Source: Spinacia oleracea | Lineage: Eukaryota; Streptophyta; Magnoliopsida; Caryophyllales; Amaranthaceae | NCBI RefSeq assembly: GCF_020520425.1 | Contig: NC_079487.1 | Span: 88,169,141-88,233,140, forward strand | Direction: 5' to 3' | Length of the DNA: 64,000 bases | Shown here: positions 34,298 through 45,960 of the stretch, piece after piece | Numbering within the stretch: position 1 is the first letter of the stretch | Layout of the letters: each line of letters starts with the position of its first letter | Program-made: the position numbers and the translations under genes | The notes under the pieces: generated by a model | Databases searched by the model: none | Told to the model about the DNA's origin: nothing | The model's input: only the letters and a program-made list of their open reading frames with translations

Positions 34298-35928
34298 TGA
34301 TAAGGTGTTTTTCCGTCGTTGAAAATAAAATCACCCGACCAAACAAATTTATAAACCACTAACTAACCGGCTATATTGCTATAGCGGCAAGTATAGGGAT
34401 CGTCCCATAGAAACGGTGTTCATTGAGTCAAGGTGTTAAGCTAGTTTGAACAAGAGTTGGTTTGAATTATATTCTAAGAAAACTAAAGCTAACAATTAAA
34501 CGAATTATCAATATATATAGGGAAATGTTAGGGAGTCGGGGATAGCCTAGGGAATTGGGGGAAACGATCTAAACAATCAAGCAATCATGATGATGCAACG
34601 ACTTAGTACATAGGGGAATAGAATCGAATGACGTGCCCGCCACCTCTCGGATGGGCACACGAAGTATCTAGTCTATGGAAGAGCTTTCGCCTATTCCTAA
34701 ACTAGACCACTTGCATATAATAGGAACTACTATTCACTTGCACAAACTAGGCTCACAATGTCTTGCCAAACCTAGCCTATGCAATCCAATCAAATCCAAT
34801 CAAATAGTATTTGCAACTACCACTCAATTAGGCATGGAAATCCTATCACTAAATCAATTTAATTACATCAATCAATCAACATTAAACCATCAATTTCCCC
34901 TAATTAAGCCCCTAGATTCTCCCCTTTCCCTAACCTAAGTCTTCTCACTACACATATTTGAAACTAGCAAATTCATGGATTCTAGGCAAGCAATTATGAA
35001 ATTGAAGGAGTAGAAGGAAAAAATCAAGAAGTTGAGCATTCAATTGCAAAATCAACTAAAAAATTGAGAATAAATGAAACTAAAATCAAAGCAAAGAGAA
35101 ATTCAATAAGTTGAAGAACAATAACAAAATAGCATGAACAAAGAACTAAGAACTTGAATTAAATTGCAAGGAATTGAGAAGAGTTGAAGAAATTACAACT
35201 TGAAGCTTCAAAGCAATGGAGTTTCTCTCTCTAGAAAACTAAGCTTGAAGAGCAAACTTTCTAAAACTTCTTAAAATTCTATTTCTGAAATTAATTCTCA
35301 TAATAAAAAATGAATATTCTATTTATACAACCCCTAAGAAAATAGAAATCTATACTCGAAAAGGTTAGCCCGCGCAGTGGTGCGATCGCGGAGACCCAGA
35401 TGAGATCGCATCGGTGCGAACGTGCCCTGGATCAGTGCGATCGTTCTCAACGACGATTCTCTTCTTCGAACTGTGTGAACGGGCTCATAATCTGTGCGAT
35501 CGCACGGTCTTGACTTAGCCAAATATTCCAAATTCTTCGTGTGATCGCACGAAAACTCTGTGCGAGCACACGAAAAATTCGTGCGAGCGGGCTAATTTCT
35601 AGTGTGAGCGCACGATATTCCAAATAGTTCCTGCATCGTTTTTGCGATTTCGTGCGAGCACACACTCTTGGAACACGATAGCACGAGCCTGATTGACTTT
35701 AAGGACAAGTCTGCTGACCCGTGCGAACGCACAGAATTCCCGTGCGATCGCACGAGCCTGATTCGAGGATATTTCCACTCTTTTCCATCATTCTCAAACA
35801 TTTTACCTGAAAAAGTGCAAGATGGAATAAGGGGATAAAAAATGTAACAAAACTATACAAAACTATCAAAAAGCATAATAAAATTCTATAAAATCCTAAG
35901 CTTAGAGCGACATAAATGTCGCTCATCA
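34298..35928 (-). repeat. 5' LTR of the Athila/Tat-type element
   Basis: The plus strand starts TGATAAGGTG and ends CTCATCA, intact TG..CA termini. A TATAAATA box (minus) lies at 35327-35320. The U3 portion (35365-35765) carries three exact GCGATCGC octamers (35382, 35496, 35744) and many near copies. The flank after 35928 belongs to a different, chromovirus-like LTR. Confidence 0.87.
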
Positions 35929-38324
35929 AGTGTCATTGTTGGGATATGTGTTGGTGTACTCATTGAATTATTTGTGAGTTATGTCTTTGGGTTGAGTCTT
36001 GAACATAACATACTAATTAACGTAAAGTGCAACCCGAATGAGCTTCAAAACTCTTGGAACGTATATACCTTGAGTATGAAAAATGGGGGGGAGTTTTGCC
36101 GGGAAACTTGTACTCCTTGAATGATACAAGACGTTGTTTCATTCTTCTTTTTATGCTGTTATGCACTGGAATTCCGTCGGTATGACCCGACTGTCGGTAG
36201 GAGTCCGACTTATTATTATTTGGTGTATGGGTTTCTCCCATCACCCTTTTCTTTCCTTTTGAGGATACTTTATTATACCCGTTCGAAGCTACTTTTTAAT
36301 TAAACTGTAAGTCAAGAGTCGTGTCTAGTGTCGAGTCTTGTCTCCATGTTTACTTGTTTAATAATTGGCTTTTGCATGTGGATTATTAATTCGTTGAGTG
36401 AAGCATGTTAGGATAGAATGTTATTCTAGCTTATTCGTACTCAACTTTTGCTGACTTTGTGCTTTATGTCTTTTGGTCATGGCCTTCGCCTTAATGACCC
36501 TATGTGTTAGGTTATGATACATATGAACAACATAAATCATGCGGAAAAATCTATATGCCAGGGTTCAAATTAATTGCACATAACAATTAGCATAATTTAG
36601 ATGCATACACTTTGTAGCGTGCCCTCCCTTGCTGCGCCCGAACCGAACAAGAACAAGTCTTTAGGACTCCAAGTGTCGTCCCTCCGTAGATAGTCCACAG
36701 CACGTTCGGATCCGCCTTAAGATTGACTAACTAGAATCTCCCTCAAGGTACTAGAATATTCGACTATTATGGGGCAATTATTTGACTGAATTTTTGCTCT
36801 CAAAAACTCACTTTGAATACTTGAAACTTGTATATAAATTATGAACTAGGATCACATATTTATAGGGGTATGGAAAACAAATTGGATTCCTATTAGAATT
36901 CTAATTATTTAATTAGAATTTAATTAAAACTCTATTTAACTAATTTATCCTATTAGTATTAGGAAATCAATCATTAATCGAATCTTACTTAATTGACTTA
37001 GGATTTGTGTGGAAGCATAAATACACACACACGAGCATGGCCCACATGCGCGCAGGCCATGCCCGCGCACAGCCCTTGCAGGCGCTCAGCCCACGCAAGC
37101 CTTGCGGCCCACGCGAGCCTCGCAGCCCACGCGAGCAGCTATGCTCGCAGCCCATTGCGCGCGCAGCCATGCTGGCAGCCTTGGCCTACTAGGCCTGGCG
37201 TGGCCATGGTTGTCTTGTGTGGCGCGCTGGCTTGCTGGACGCGGGCCTGGCTTCGTGCTGGGCCTTCGTCTGGCAAGTCTCGTCCGATGCTAATTCGTAA
37301 GACGCGCTTTCGATTAATTTCCCGATTCCGGAATTCTTTTCCTACGAACAATATTTAACATTTCCGATTCCGGAATTAATTTCCGTTTCGAACAAATATT
37401 TAATATTTCCGTTTCTAGAATTATTTTCTGATTCCAATAATATTTCCGATTCCGACAATATTTTCGTTTCCGGCAATATTTCAGATTCCGGCATTATTTC
37501 CATTTCCGATAATATTTTCCGATACGTACCATGTTTTCGTTTCCGGCAACATCTACGACTTGGATAATATTTATATTTCCGATACGATCCATATTTCCGT
37601 TTCCGGTAATATCATCGTTTCCGGTGTATTCATTATTTGCCTTTGACGATCTTAGCTCCCACTGAAACCAAGATCCGTCGATTCCGAATATCCATAGATG
37701 GAGTATTTAATGCCATAAAATACTTGATCCGTTTACGTACAATTTGTGTGACCCTACGGGTTCCGTCAAGAGTAAGCTGTGGATTAATATCATTAATTCC
37801 ACTTGAGCTGAAGCGGCCTCTAGCTAGGCATACAGTTCACTTGATCTCACTGAATTATTAACTTGTTAATTAATACTGAACCGCATTTATTAGACTTACC
37901 ATTAAATGCATACTTGGACCAAGGGCATTATTTCCTTCACTATGATGATCCATCATTGCATTTGCGTTGTTGGGGAGTAGATTTTTAATAAAACAGGTTT
38001 GTAGAGATAACTTGCGGGAGAAGTTATCATGGGGATTGTGTTTGAGAGTTTATTTCTCTTCCGTACTTTATAAATTTTACTTATATTTTCTAGTCATGAC
38101 TACTTAATTTATTTAAACTATAGTTAATGGATTTTAAACTATTTAATGCTTTGGTTTTTGGACCTTAATGGTTTCAGGTTGTTAATTGACCATTAACTAT
38201 TTACTATGTTTGAAAGTTAGTTCAATTCCGCTGCGTAATTCTGGTAAATAGCCTTATCCGTTATCACTGTGGCGGTAATATCTTGGTAATTCCTTTGTTT
38301 TAAGTTGGAAAATAGGGTGTTACA
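35929..38324. mobile_element. Chromovirus-like Gypsy LTR remnant, split by a solo Copia LTR
   Basis: Two parts, 35929-36504 and 37940-38324, join across the solo LTR. The words CGTACTCAACTTTTGCTGAC and GCGGTAATATCTTGG and the end GGGTGTTACA resemble plus-oriented chromovirus (Tekay-like) LTR 3' ends. No PBS or coding part follows, so it is a solo or truncated LTR. The left boundary against the Athila-type LTR is unclear. Confidence 0.5.
36505..37939 (-). mobile_element. Solo LTR of the Copia family, TSD CTATG
   Basis: The sequence starts TGTTAGGTTATGATAC and ends ATTTCCTTCA, a reverse-oriented LTR of the same family as the complete element at 49030. CTATG lies directly on both sides (36500-36504 and 37940-37944), a perfect 5-bp target duplication. 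It carries the GC-rich island (about 37020-37290) and the 18-bp-period array (about 37310-37630). No internal region remains, so LTR-LTR recombination removed it. Confidence 0.93.
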
Positions 38325-38494
38325 AATGCGCCTAAAGGACAACCGTCATCATCCTTTTTTGTCAGCAGGTGCGGCGCCAGGCCCAGGCATGTGCCAGGCG
38401 CCGGTCACTTTGGCATTTTTCAGCCGTTTTTCCTATAAAAACCCCCAATTTTACACAAATGCGGAGGAGAAATCAGCACAGAAAACACAACGTC
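38325..38494. other. Short unassigned spacer
   Basis: This sequence lies between the chromovirus-like LTR end and the RTE LINE tail. It includes an inverted GGCGCC pair (AGGTGCGGCGCCAGG ... CCAGGCGCCGG). No gene is seen. Confidence 0.4.
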
Positions 38495-38515
38495 GTAACA
38501 ACAATAAAGCCTTAG

Positions 38516-39808
38516 TATTACGTTATGAACAATCCAATGTCATGGGGAATAAACCATAAATACCAAAATCCAAATTAATTGCACTTAGTCAATTAGCATA
38601 ATTTATTCTACATACTTTGTGATGCGAGCCTTCCTTAGATGCTTCCGAACCGAACAGGAACAAGTTAGAACGCCAAACACCGTCCCTCCGTAGTAAGTCC
38701 ATAGTATGTTCAGATCCGCCTTAGATCGTAACAACTAGGATATAAAATAAGATTTATGATTTTGGGATCTCACTTTTAGGTGATGGGCGAAGTATATTGT
38801 ATTGATGTTTTAATTCATGACCGTATGCCATGCATTTATAGAAAAATAGGAAAAACCTTAGGAGGCAAAACCCTAGAACGAATTAGGCAGTTTTGGGAAA
38901 ATTCCCAAAACCACCAAAACCCTAGAGCAGCCAGCCACCTTGGTGCACAAGCAAAGCCTTGAGGCTTGTTGTGCGCGCTGGCCCACGGCGTTGGCTATCT
39001 CCAAGCGCACGCGCGGACGCTGGGTGCTAAGCCTGGCGGGGTGCCTTGTGAGCTGGTCCTTGCGGCCTGGCCTACATCACTGTTCTCTGGGCCTTGTGGT
39101 CTGACGTGCATCCATGTGTGCAGGGCCTTGCTGCTTGGCGTGGTGCGATGTGCGATGGGTTGGCTCGTCGAACGATGGGCTGACCTATGCGCTAGCCTAT
39201 CACTCCTCGAGCTTCCAGTTCGTTTTTCCGATTCCGAAATTTATTTATTCGAACAATATTTACGTTTCTGTTAATATTTCCGATTCCGACAATATTTCCG
39301 ATTTCGACACTATTTTCGTTTCTGACAATATTTCCGATTCGAGCAATATTTCTATTTCCAATAATATTTCCGATATGAACCATATTTCCGTTTCCGACAA
39401 TATCTTCGACTGCGATAATATTTATATTTCGGCCATGAACCATTTTCCGTTTCCTGAAATATCTTCATTTCCGGCAAATATTCTTTCTTTGCCGTTTGAT
39501 AGTTTGTTTAGCTCCCACTGAAACCAACATCCATCATTTCTGAATATCCATAATTAGAGTATTTACTGAATATATTATTCACCTAAATACTTGATCCATT
39601 CACATACTATTTGTGTGACCCTACGGGTTCAGTCAAGAGTAAGTTGTGGCATAAATAATATTAATTCCACTTGAACTGCAGCGGCCTCTAGCTAGGCATT
39701 CAGATCACTTGATCTTACTGAATAATTAACTTGCTTGATTAATACTGATTCGCATTTATTAGACTTAGCATTAAATGAAAACTTGGACCAAGGGAATTAT
39801 TTCCTTCA
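38516..39808 (-). mobile_element. Older solo LTR of the same Copia family, TSD CTTAG
   Basis: It starts TATTACGTTATGAAC (a mutated TGTTAGG end) and ends ATTTCCTTCA. CTTAG flanks both sides (38511-38515 and 39809-39813). It is more divergent and shorter (1293 bp) than the other copies but retains the GC-rich island (about 38940-39210) and the TTTCCGA-type array (about 39220-39480). It is inserted in the 3' tail of an RTE-type LINE. Confidence 0.88.
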
Positions 39809-39956
39809 CTTAGTCCCAAAATAATTTGGGGTCGGTTAACATGAATCATCATGGGAGATCGCCATTATGACCAATCAAACCAGAAAGGAGCGGGAAGTTA
39901 AAAGAATAAACAAGGAAGAGGGAGAAAGTGGAATTAATGAAAGTAAAATAAGAGGA

Positions 39957-39960
<4 letters not shown>

Positions 39961-40042
<82 letters not shown>
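39961..40042. repeat. (AT)n microsatellite
   Basis: About 40 uninterrupted AT units. The Tyr-Ile ORF over it is an artefact of the repeat. Confidence 0.97.
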
Positions 40043-40045
<3 letters not shown>

Positions 40046-40480
40046 AAAATAAGTAAAGTTTAAAATAAGTGCATTTTTTTTTTGGCAAGCAAGTAAGAGA
40101 TTTTATTAATTACTCCAAGCAACCATACAAACTGTCAAGTAGGCAGCAGCCAACCTTTGACCCAAAAGCTAAGAACACCTAGCTAAAACAACCCCAACAA
40201 AAGATTACAAAGAGTGAAACCAATCTCTATCCCTAGTACTAACTTTAGCACTAATGATATTCCGAATTCTGTACTTCACATCAGACTTGATCCTCAAAAC
40301 CACCTAAGCAACTGAGGGAACCTGTTGTAGCCACACACTTGCATTTCTTGCCTTCCAGATGTGGTAGATCAAACTGGCAACCACAGCATATGCCACTTTC
40401 CTTTTAAAATCACCCTTGGAACATCTTTGAACTTTTCTGAGAAAAGGCATGAGGCCAAGAGACCAGCCATGTATCCTTAC

Positions 40481-43400
40481 CTAGGAAGAAACCATCTCCC
40501 TGCAGTTGGTACTAAAACAACACTCAAAAAATAGGTGATCCCTGGTCTCTGGAGCATTGCCACAAATAGGACACAAATTATCAGCACCAATACCAAACTG
40601 AAACAGTCTTGTCTTAGTTTTCAGTTTGTCATGCATAGCTAGCCATAGAATGAATCTATGCTTAGGAATGGAAAGTCTATTCCAAATGTAAGTGGACCAG
40701 TTGACTTTATCACCCCCCTCAATGAGCTTGGTATACATGCCCTTAATTGAGTAACCAGGAGCAGAGATCCACTGAGTAGAGAGTCTTAAGTTGCACCAGT
40801 GTTTAACCTGACAAATGTATTTCACCACCCAACTTGCTGTAGTGGAGGGGGTGAAATCAGACCACTCTTTCCTTTTAACATACACAGCATGCACCCATCT
40901 AACCCATAAATTATCTTGTTTTTTAGCCACAGCCCAAGCAAGTTTTCCCACAACAGCTTGATTCCACAAAAGAAGATTCCTAAAACCTAAACCCCCATGA
41001 GATTTAGGCCAACAGAGTTTATCCCATGCCACTGCCCTAGGTCTACTATCATCATATGAACCATACCAAAGGTAGGATCTGCAAATGGCATTTATCTTTT
41101 TCAGCACTGCTTTAGGAAAAATAAACATTTGTGCCCAATAAACACAAATGCTCATAAGAACTGAGTTAATCAACTGAATTCTGCCAGCAAAAGAGATGTT
41201 TCTGGAACTCCAGATTTTGATTCTTAAAGTCATTTTCTCCACAAGAGCCTCACAGTCACAACTCTTAAGCTTCCCAGTGCTAATAGGAACCCCTAGGTAC
41301 TTGAAAGGGAGGGTGCCAAACTTAAATCCAGACATCTGACTAATTATTCTTTGTTTTCCTGACTGATCCCACAACAGTAGATAGAGGATTTGGAGGCATT
41401 AACCTGTAAGCCAGTAGTGCTAGAGAAGTGTTTAAACCCTTCTAGCATAACAGAAACCACTTTTGGATCACCTCTGCAGAACATTAGCAAGTCATCAGCA
41501 AAGCATAGATGGTTCAAAGACAGTAATTTGCATCTAGAGTGGAATCTGAAATGTGGATGTTCACCCACAGTTTTCATTGTTCTAGAAAAATACTCCATAC
41601 AAAGGGTGAAGAGAAGAGGGGAGAGAGGGCCACCCTATCTCAAACCCCTAGTTGGTTGAATCAACTCTATTGGTACACCATTTATCAGAATTGAGTATTG
41701 TGTGGTGGTGAGACAGGTCATGACTAGGTTAATGAAGTGAACAGGAAAGCCCAAATTGATCATGACTTCTTCCAAGAAACTCCACTCAACAGTGTCATAG
41801 GCTTTCTGCAGATCTAGTTTCATCAAACAGCAAGGGACATGCTGACTGTTTCTATACATTTTTACAATGTCTTGGCACACTAGAACATTGTGCAGAATTG
41901 ACCTTCCAGCCACAAATGCACCCTGATTCTGGGAGATGATATCTGGCAATACAGAGTTTAACCTTTCACACATCAGCTTGGAAATACATTTATAAATAGT
42001 AGAGCAGCAAGTAATTGGTCTGAAATCCCCCACTGAAGCAGGAACTTTGATCTTAGGAACAAGAGTGATGGAGGTGACATTCACTTCCCTTAGGATTTTG
42101 CCAGATGAGAAAAAATCAGTGATGGCCCTGTTAACATCAACTTTGATGGTACCCCAAGCTTCCTTGAAAAAATGACTGTTAAAACCATCCATTCCAGGTG
42201 CTTTAGAGCAAGGAATGTCATCTAGAACTCTCTTAACATCCTCAATAGTGAAAGAACAATCCAATTTACTCCTGTGCTCATCAGTCAATCTAGGTCCCCT
42301 ATCCATGATGGAATTTAGAACAGGTGTCCTATTCTCAGTGTTGGAACAGAAAAGAGACTTATAGAACTGAACAAAAGCATCTTGCACCCCATTAGCAGTT
42401 TGAATCCACTTACCAGAGCTTTCATGGATGGAGTGGATTCTATTATGTTTTCTCCTCTGTGTAATACTTTGGTGAAATGCTTTGGTGTTTTCATCACCAT
42501 TCTGAAGCCAGTGAACTTTAGCAGTTTATTTCAAGTAGGAAAGGTAGTTATCTTTAGCTTTCCTATATTTAGCAGCAATAGTTTTCTCATCTGTAGCAAG
42601 AGCATGGTTCCCAGGATTAGCATGAAGAACATTTTGGGTCTCAATCAATAACTTATGGCATCTGTGGTGTTCAGTTTCCACATCACTATATCCCTCCCTA
42701 TTAAGGCCCTTAAGATCAGCCTTAATCCATTTTAGTTTCTGTAACACTCTATAGATGGGGCAACCATAGACATACTTTCCCCAATTTGTGTCCACTATGG
42801 CATTGAATCTAGGGGAGGATGTCCACATATTGAAAAATCTAAAAGGCCTTTTCTGTTGAGAGTTTTGGTAACAGTTGAGGACCATAGGGCAATGGTCAAA
42901 ATCACCTTCAAGTAGGAAGGTTGCTTCAGCTAGCTCAAACCTGTCTCCCCATTTAGTGTTAGCCAACACTCTATCAATTCTGGAAAACACTCTATCTGCA
43001 CCATCTTGTTTATTGTTCCAAGTATAGAATCTTCCCATTGTTTTGACTTCATTCAGCTGACAGTAGTGCATACAGATTCTCATAGGCTGTATTTCAGACA
43101 TTCTAACTGAAGAGCCAATTCTATCATCAAGATCTATGAGGGCATTGAAATCCCCCATAATGATCCAGGCCTCACTGCATTTATCATCAATAGCTTTAAG
43201 AGAATCCCATAGAGGTTCTCCGGTGGTTTTGTCATGCAGACCATAGACAAAAGTACAATGGAACCCAGTACTAGTTCCTCTAGGTGTAAAAAAAAACAAT
43301 GGATAAATTGAGTGTGCACCAACACAATATCAACCACAAAGGCATCAGGATCCCAAGCAATAACTATTCTACCATTTTGATGGCAGCTGAGATTGGTAAA

Positions 43401-43574
43401 GAAACACCAGGTAGGACAAACATTGAGATACATATCTCCCATTCTAGGGGCTTTCACCCTAGTTTCAAGAAGGCTGAACAATTTGATGTGATGAGAAGCA
43501 ATAAATCTCCTCACCTCCCCTTGTTTATCTCTTCTATTCATCCCTCTAACATTCCAGCAAAGTAAGCTATCCAT
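40481..43574 (-). pseudogene. L1 ORF2 (endonuclease, reverse transcriptase, zf-RVT)
   Basis: The AP-endonuclease-like domain begins MDSLLCWNVRGMN, with LLETRVK, IIMGDFNALI and FDHCPM. The RT domain has SKAPGMDGF, LDLQKAYDTVEW and the catalytic FADD near 41510. The C-terminal zf-RVT reads FILWLAMHDKL then CPICGNAPETRDHLFFEC. Breaks: a frameshift at a homopolymer near 43290, a TAA near 42526, a TAG at about 41635 and a frameshift near 41360. Intact, the protein nicks target DNA and primes cDNA synthesis. This copy cannot make it. Confidence 0.9.
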
Positions 43575-44923
43575 TGGGAGAAGGGGATGTCACCCCCTGC
43601 CCCAACAGACCTTCCACCTGTTCCACACATTGCAGCTCATCATCATTGTCATCATCATTTAGCACCATGAAGGAGTTTCCAGTGTGTACTGGTTTCAACT
43701 GACTACATCTGTGTCTACTGAAGCCAGTAGCAAGACTAAACCCTTCTGCATCTATTTCAGGAGCAATGGTTGTCTCCTTGCCTGTAGGGACAGTAATGGG
43801 AACCAAAGGAGCTGCTTGCTTCACTTTAGGAACCCACTGCTTCTTCCCTTTATTGATTTTCTTATGGAATTTCTCCTGTGTATGTCCCATACCCTTGCAG
43901 ACAGAGCATGAGATGGGGAGCCAATCATACTCCACCTTCTGGTCTACTACCTTGCCTTTTTCATCTAGAAATTGAATCACATCTGGAAACTGTTGATCCA
44001 CTCTCACTTCCACCAACACCTTGGCAAACATCAGTTTTTCTCTATTTTGGGTTGCCTGGTCAACTTTAATCATAGTACCAATCACACCAGCAACTTTTCT
44101 CAAACTTGTATCACCCCAATACTTAACATCCAGACCATGTAGTTTAATCTAGATAGGAACCAATTTCACAGGGTCCTTGTTAAAATTGTTGTCAGGTGTC
44201 CATGGTTTCACAATCACAGGTTTAGAATCGAAAAACTGAGCACTGCCCTTTAGCACCTTCTGGCAGTTCTCCATTGTAGTAAAACGAATCAAGAAAACCC
44301 CCTTCCCAACCATTGCTACCTTGTTTATCCCCAATTTTCCCCAAATTCGATTCACAAAACCAGACATCACATTTTGGGGGGGATTAGCACCTAAGATATA
44401 ACATATAATCGAAGATTGCCAAAAAGCAACTTCATCCACAATATCCTCATCATCAATCTTGATCAAAATCAGGTTTCAGAATGTCATTCACATTAGTTCT
44501 AGGTAATTGTGTTTCAGGATTGATCATAGTTGCTCTATTTTCTGAAAAACCCCCATTCCCGCCATTTTGCGATTGAAAATGAGAGGAAAAGGTCTTACCA
44601 GCACTTAGTCCATTAATCCAAGCATTGAACTCGGTTCGCACCTGAGATTGATGCTGCAAGTCTCTTAGAGCTGTTGTTGGTGACAAAATTTGGCCTTCCA
44701 TCAAAGCTTCAATATCTGGGTTTTGCACCGAGTTTTCGGAGATGGTGTCAAGGTCCTCTAATGGAGTACTAGGGGATCCTTTGGCCGTCGCACGAGTAAT
44801 CGGCTTCACCGGCCACCGTAACATTCGTTGAGTTTTTCTCTCCATTGTTGGGCCTGCTTGCCTACTTTCGAGGTCTTCCCATGGTGTCGAAGAGGTCGCC
44901 TCTTCGAAACCTCTCAGCCGCAA
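43567..44923 (-). pseudogene. L1 ORF1 (DUF4283 and zinc-knuckle RNA-binding protein)
   Basis: Three segments make it up: 44923-44453, 44466-44149 and 44103-43567. The middle one is a DUF4283 domain (ICYILGANPPQNVMSGFVNR, then MVGKGVFLIRF, then PVIVKPWTPD). The last holds a zinc knuckle CSVCKGMGHTQEKF, whose fourth ligand position is F instead of C. A frameshift near 44460 and one TAG at 44151-44149 break the frame. ORF1 proteins bind LINE RNA. The lost knuckle ligand and the breaks suggest loss of function. Confidence 0.8.
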
Positions 44924-44958
44924 GCTATTTTCGTGTTAAAAAAAAAATAAGTGCATTT

Positions 44959-45960
44959 CAAAATAGCATTATACAAACAATTTATTTATTTTTTGCAAAA
45001 TGCAAGAAGTAAAAGTAAGAGAGTTAAAATGGAAGATGTATAAGTCAAATGAAGTCATCAACGTATATTCTCTCCCTCCACTCTTCCCTATCCAATTCCA
45101 TATTTTCCTCAATCCCAAATAAACATATCGTGCTCAATCACCTTCCTCCAAGTTTTCTTAGGTCTTCCCCTACCCCTTTCAATTCTATCACTTTGCAACC
45201 CTTCTAGGCTCCTAATCGGGGAACCACTTAATCTTCTTCTTACATGCCCAAACCATCTTAAACGATTTTCCATCATCTTAAACTAAATTTGTGCAACCCA
45301 TACTTTCTTCCTAATAATCTCATTCCTCAAACGATCCTTTCTTGTATGCCCACACATCCAACTTAACATGCGCATCGCCACCACAATCATCTTATGCACA
45401 TGACAATGTTTCACTGCCCAACATTTCGTGCTGTATAACAATGCAAGTCGAATTACAGTGCGATAGAAATTTCCCTTCAATCTTTGGGGCATGCCTGGGT
45501 CACATAGGAACCTCATGACACTTTTCCACTTTAACCAACCTTCTTTGAATCTATGAGCCACATCGCCATCCAATTCCCCATCCTTTTGGATAATAGATCC
45601 TAATCTAAGGTAATCGCTCCTGTCTCTCTGTCCTGGACTCCACTAAATTTACATTCCATATATTCCGTCTTGTTTATACTCAGCCTAAAACCCCGAGATT
45701 CCAAAGTTTTTCTCCATAACTACAACTTACTTTCCACTCCTTATTTGGTTTTATCAATCAACACAATATCATCTACAAACATCATACACCGGGGTATACC
45801 ATCTTGAATTGACCTCGTCAATTCGTCCAAGACTATAGAAAAAAGAAACGGGCTAAGTGCGGAACCTTGATGCACTCTAATAGTAATGGGGAATTCTTCG
45901 GTCTTACCAACACTAGTTCGCACACTCGTGCTAACTCCCTCATACATATCCTTGATGATA
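44959..45960 (-). pseudogene. RTE-type LINE RT C-terminal fragment
   Basis: The minus-strand frame 45947-45741 reads MYEGVSTSVRTSVGKTEEFP then HQGSALSPFLFSIVLDELTR and ends at the palm motif FVDD. Frame 45573-45283 continues with RFLCDPGMPQRLKGNFYRT and MLSWMCGHTRKDRLRNE. These are the conserved plant RTE RT and post-RT segments. The 5' portion is missing beyond about 45960, and stops and frameshifts lie between. The tail continues past the L1 insertion at 40061. Confidence 0.85.

Larger units (their letters stand above)
24068..35928 (-). mobile_element. Pol-less Athila/Tat-type Gypsy element, whole
   Basis: This is an 11.9-kb minus-strand element with LTRs at 34298-35928 (5') and 24068-25676 (3'), the latter 1609 and the former 1631 bp. 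It has a PBS, gag plus protease (34159-31113), a long non-coding stretch, a second ORF (29898-28250) and a polypurine tract. No reverse transcriptase, RNase H or integrase can be found, so the element depends on helper proteins. By eye the LTRs differ at a few percent of sites plus a short indel near 35720-35745. No clear target duplication is seen (GCTAT versus AGTGT flanks), and the left terminus has lost its TG. Confidence 0.82.
38495..40061 (-). mobile_element. 3' end of an RTE-type LINE, split by a solo LTR
   Basis: On the minus strand, 40061-39809 ends with CCGACCCCAAATTATTTTGGGACTAAG in two pieces. The text continues after the solo LTR at 38510 as GCTTTATTGTTGTTA. This is the familiar RTE tail, which ends in TTG-type repeats. 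The (AT)n run lies inside this segment. Confidence 0.7.
40077..44943 (-). mobile_element. Full-length L1-type LINE, defective
   Basis: The 4.87-kb minus-strand element is bounded by a perfect 15-bp duplication AAAATAAGTGCATTT (40062-40076 and 44944-44958). Its A-tail appears as plus-strand poly-T at the low-coordinate end. ORF1 is followed by endonuclease, RT and a C-terminal zinc domain. Several stops and frameshifts make it inactive. It sits inside the older RTE LINE. Confidence 0.92.

Noticed and set aside
37005..37358. 117-codon Ala-rich plus-strand frame
   Set aside because: Lies in the GC-rich LTR island, where stops are rare on all frames.
39849..40088. Tyr-Ile repeat ORF
   Set aside because: Direct translation of the (AT)n microsatellite.
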